From Lineus longissimus (Eukaryota > Nemertea > Pilidiophora > Heteronemertea > Lineidae): a stretch of 64,000 nucleotides of DNA. A program made the position numbers and the translations under genes. The DNA lies in contig NC_088309.1 of the NCBI RefSeq assembly GCF_910592395.1, positions 11,536,501-11,600,500 on the forward strand, written 5' to 3'. Shown in pieces: positions 63,603-64,000 of this stretch. The number at the start of each line of letters is the position of its first letter. The first letter of the stretch is position 1. A model generated the notes under the pieces. It saw only the letters and a program-made list of their open reading frames with translations. It did not search any database and had not been told where the DNA came from.

Positions 63603-64000
63603 AATCCATTTAGCTCCGGTAAACGATACAGAATATTAGGGAGGTACCCAAAATGGGATTCAAGCATTCATTACCACAGAAAACGCAATGCCGTTGTCGT
63701 AGTAACGGGAACGGAAGGGTTCTTCACATCACCTAAGAATGTGTACGTTTATATCTTCAAGGGGACGGATTTTGTTTTGAGAAGCAATTTCAATGTGCGT
63801 CCACGACTTGCTTATATTGTTGGAGATTATGGAGACCAAGTTGTCGGGGTCTGTACACCACTTGGAGGTGTATTAACATACGGCGTGTCTACAAGAATGA
63901 AGGCGTTTGTTTTCGACCTTCAAGGTGAACAGGTCAGGGAATTGATTCTGCCCTATGACGCATTGGCAGCGCGACTCGACGATAGTAAAAACAAATTCAA
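63603..64000 (+). CDS. Exon B of the tandem gene, U4 copy, truncated by the window end
   Basis: The acceptor AAAACTAG starts NPFSSGKRYRILGRYPK and the frame is open to the last base, including YIVGDYGDQVVGVCTPLG and RELILPYDALAARLDDS. The remaining two thirds lie outside the window. Confidence 0.65.

Larger units (their letters stand above)
56656..64000 (+). repeat. Tandem gene unit U4 (cut by the window end)
   Basis: The fourth unit holds exons N, M, P, E, partly D, C, A and the start of B. A fragment of a Ngaro-like element (58638-59471) is captured between P and E. Exon E has lost its donor GT and exon D is partly deleted. Exons C, A and the visible part of B are open. Confidence 0.8.

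Overview
The window is eukaryotic, most likely from a marine invertebrate animal. It has spliceosomal introns with GT-AG sites, several metazoan transposon classes and no bacterial-style operons. The species cannot be named from sequence alone. Most of the 64 kb is repetitive.

Layout. (i) 1-7366: an 82-bp tandem repeat, a broken PIF/Harbinger transposase cut by a TA-flanked MITE, and an inverted, partial copy (U0) of the repeat unit described below. (ii) 7367-18085: a long tyrosine-recombinase retrotransposon of Ngaro/DIRS type. It has split direct repeats (A1 ... B1-A2-B2), a zinc-knuckle Gag split by two phase-0 introns, RT-RNase H with YLDD and D-E-D-D residues, and a recombinase with R, HxxR, H and Y in place. 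Its RT-recombinase interval carries two extra blocks, each bounded by long direct duplications. (iii) 18539-20708, minus: a decayed L1/Tx1-like LINE. (iv) 21222-64000: four head-to-tail units (U1 to U4, period about 10.3 to 12.6 kb) of an unrecognised multi-exon gene family, broken up by mobile elements.

The tandem gene family. Exon candidates recur in order: N (about 60 codons), an M segment, P, E, D, C, then two long homologous exons A and B of about 355 codons each. The intron phases I could read fit together: P ends phase 1 and E starts phase 1; E to D is phase 2; D to C is phase 1; C ends phase 0, and both A and B start at phase 0. A and B are ancient duplicates of one another and each ends in its own stop, so they may be alternative terminal exons. 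In U2, U3 and U4 they are open, but U1 is a pseudogene. Copies differ in clustered, mostly amino-acid-changing patches between blocks that are identical at the DNA level. This fits a fast-evolving, gene-converting family. A hairpin and a 41-bp minisatellite sit in the same intron of every unit. A short open frame on the opposite strand is kept in all five copies.

No function can be assigned to the family. Exon joins are inferred from open frames, splice consensus and phase, not from transcripts. U2, U3 and U4 lack or have damaged different upstream exons, so whether any unit makes the full protein is unknown. No tRNA, rRNA or CRISPR was found.
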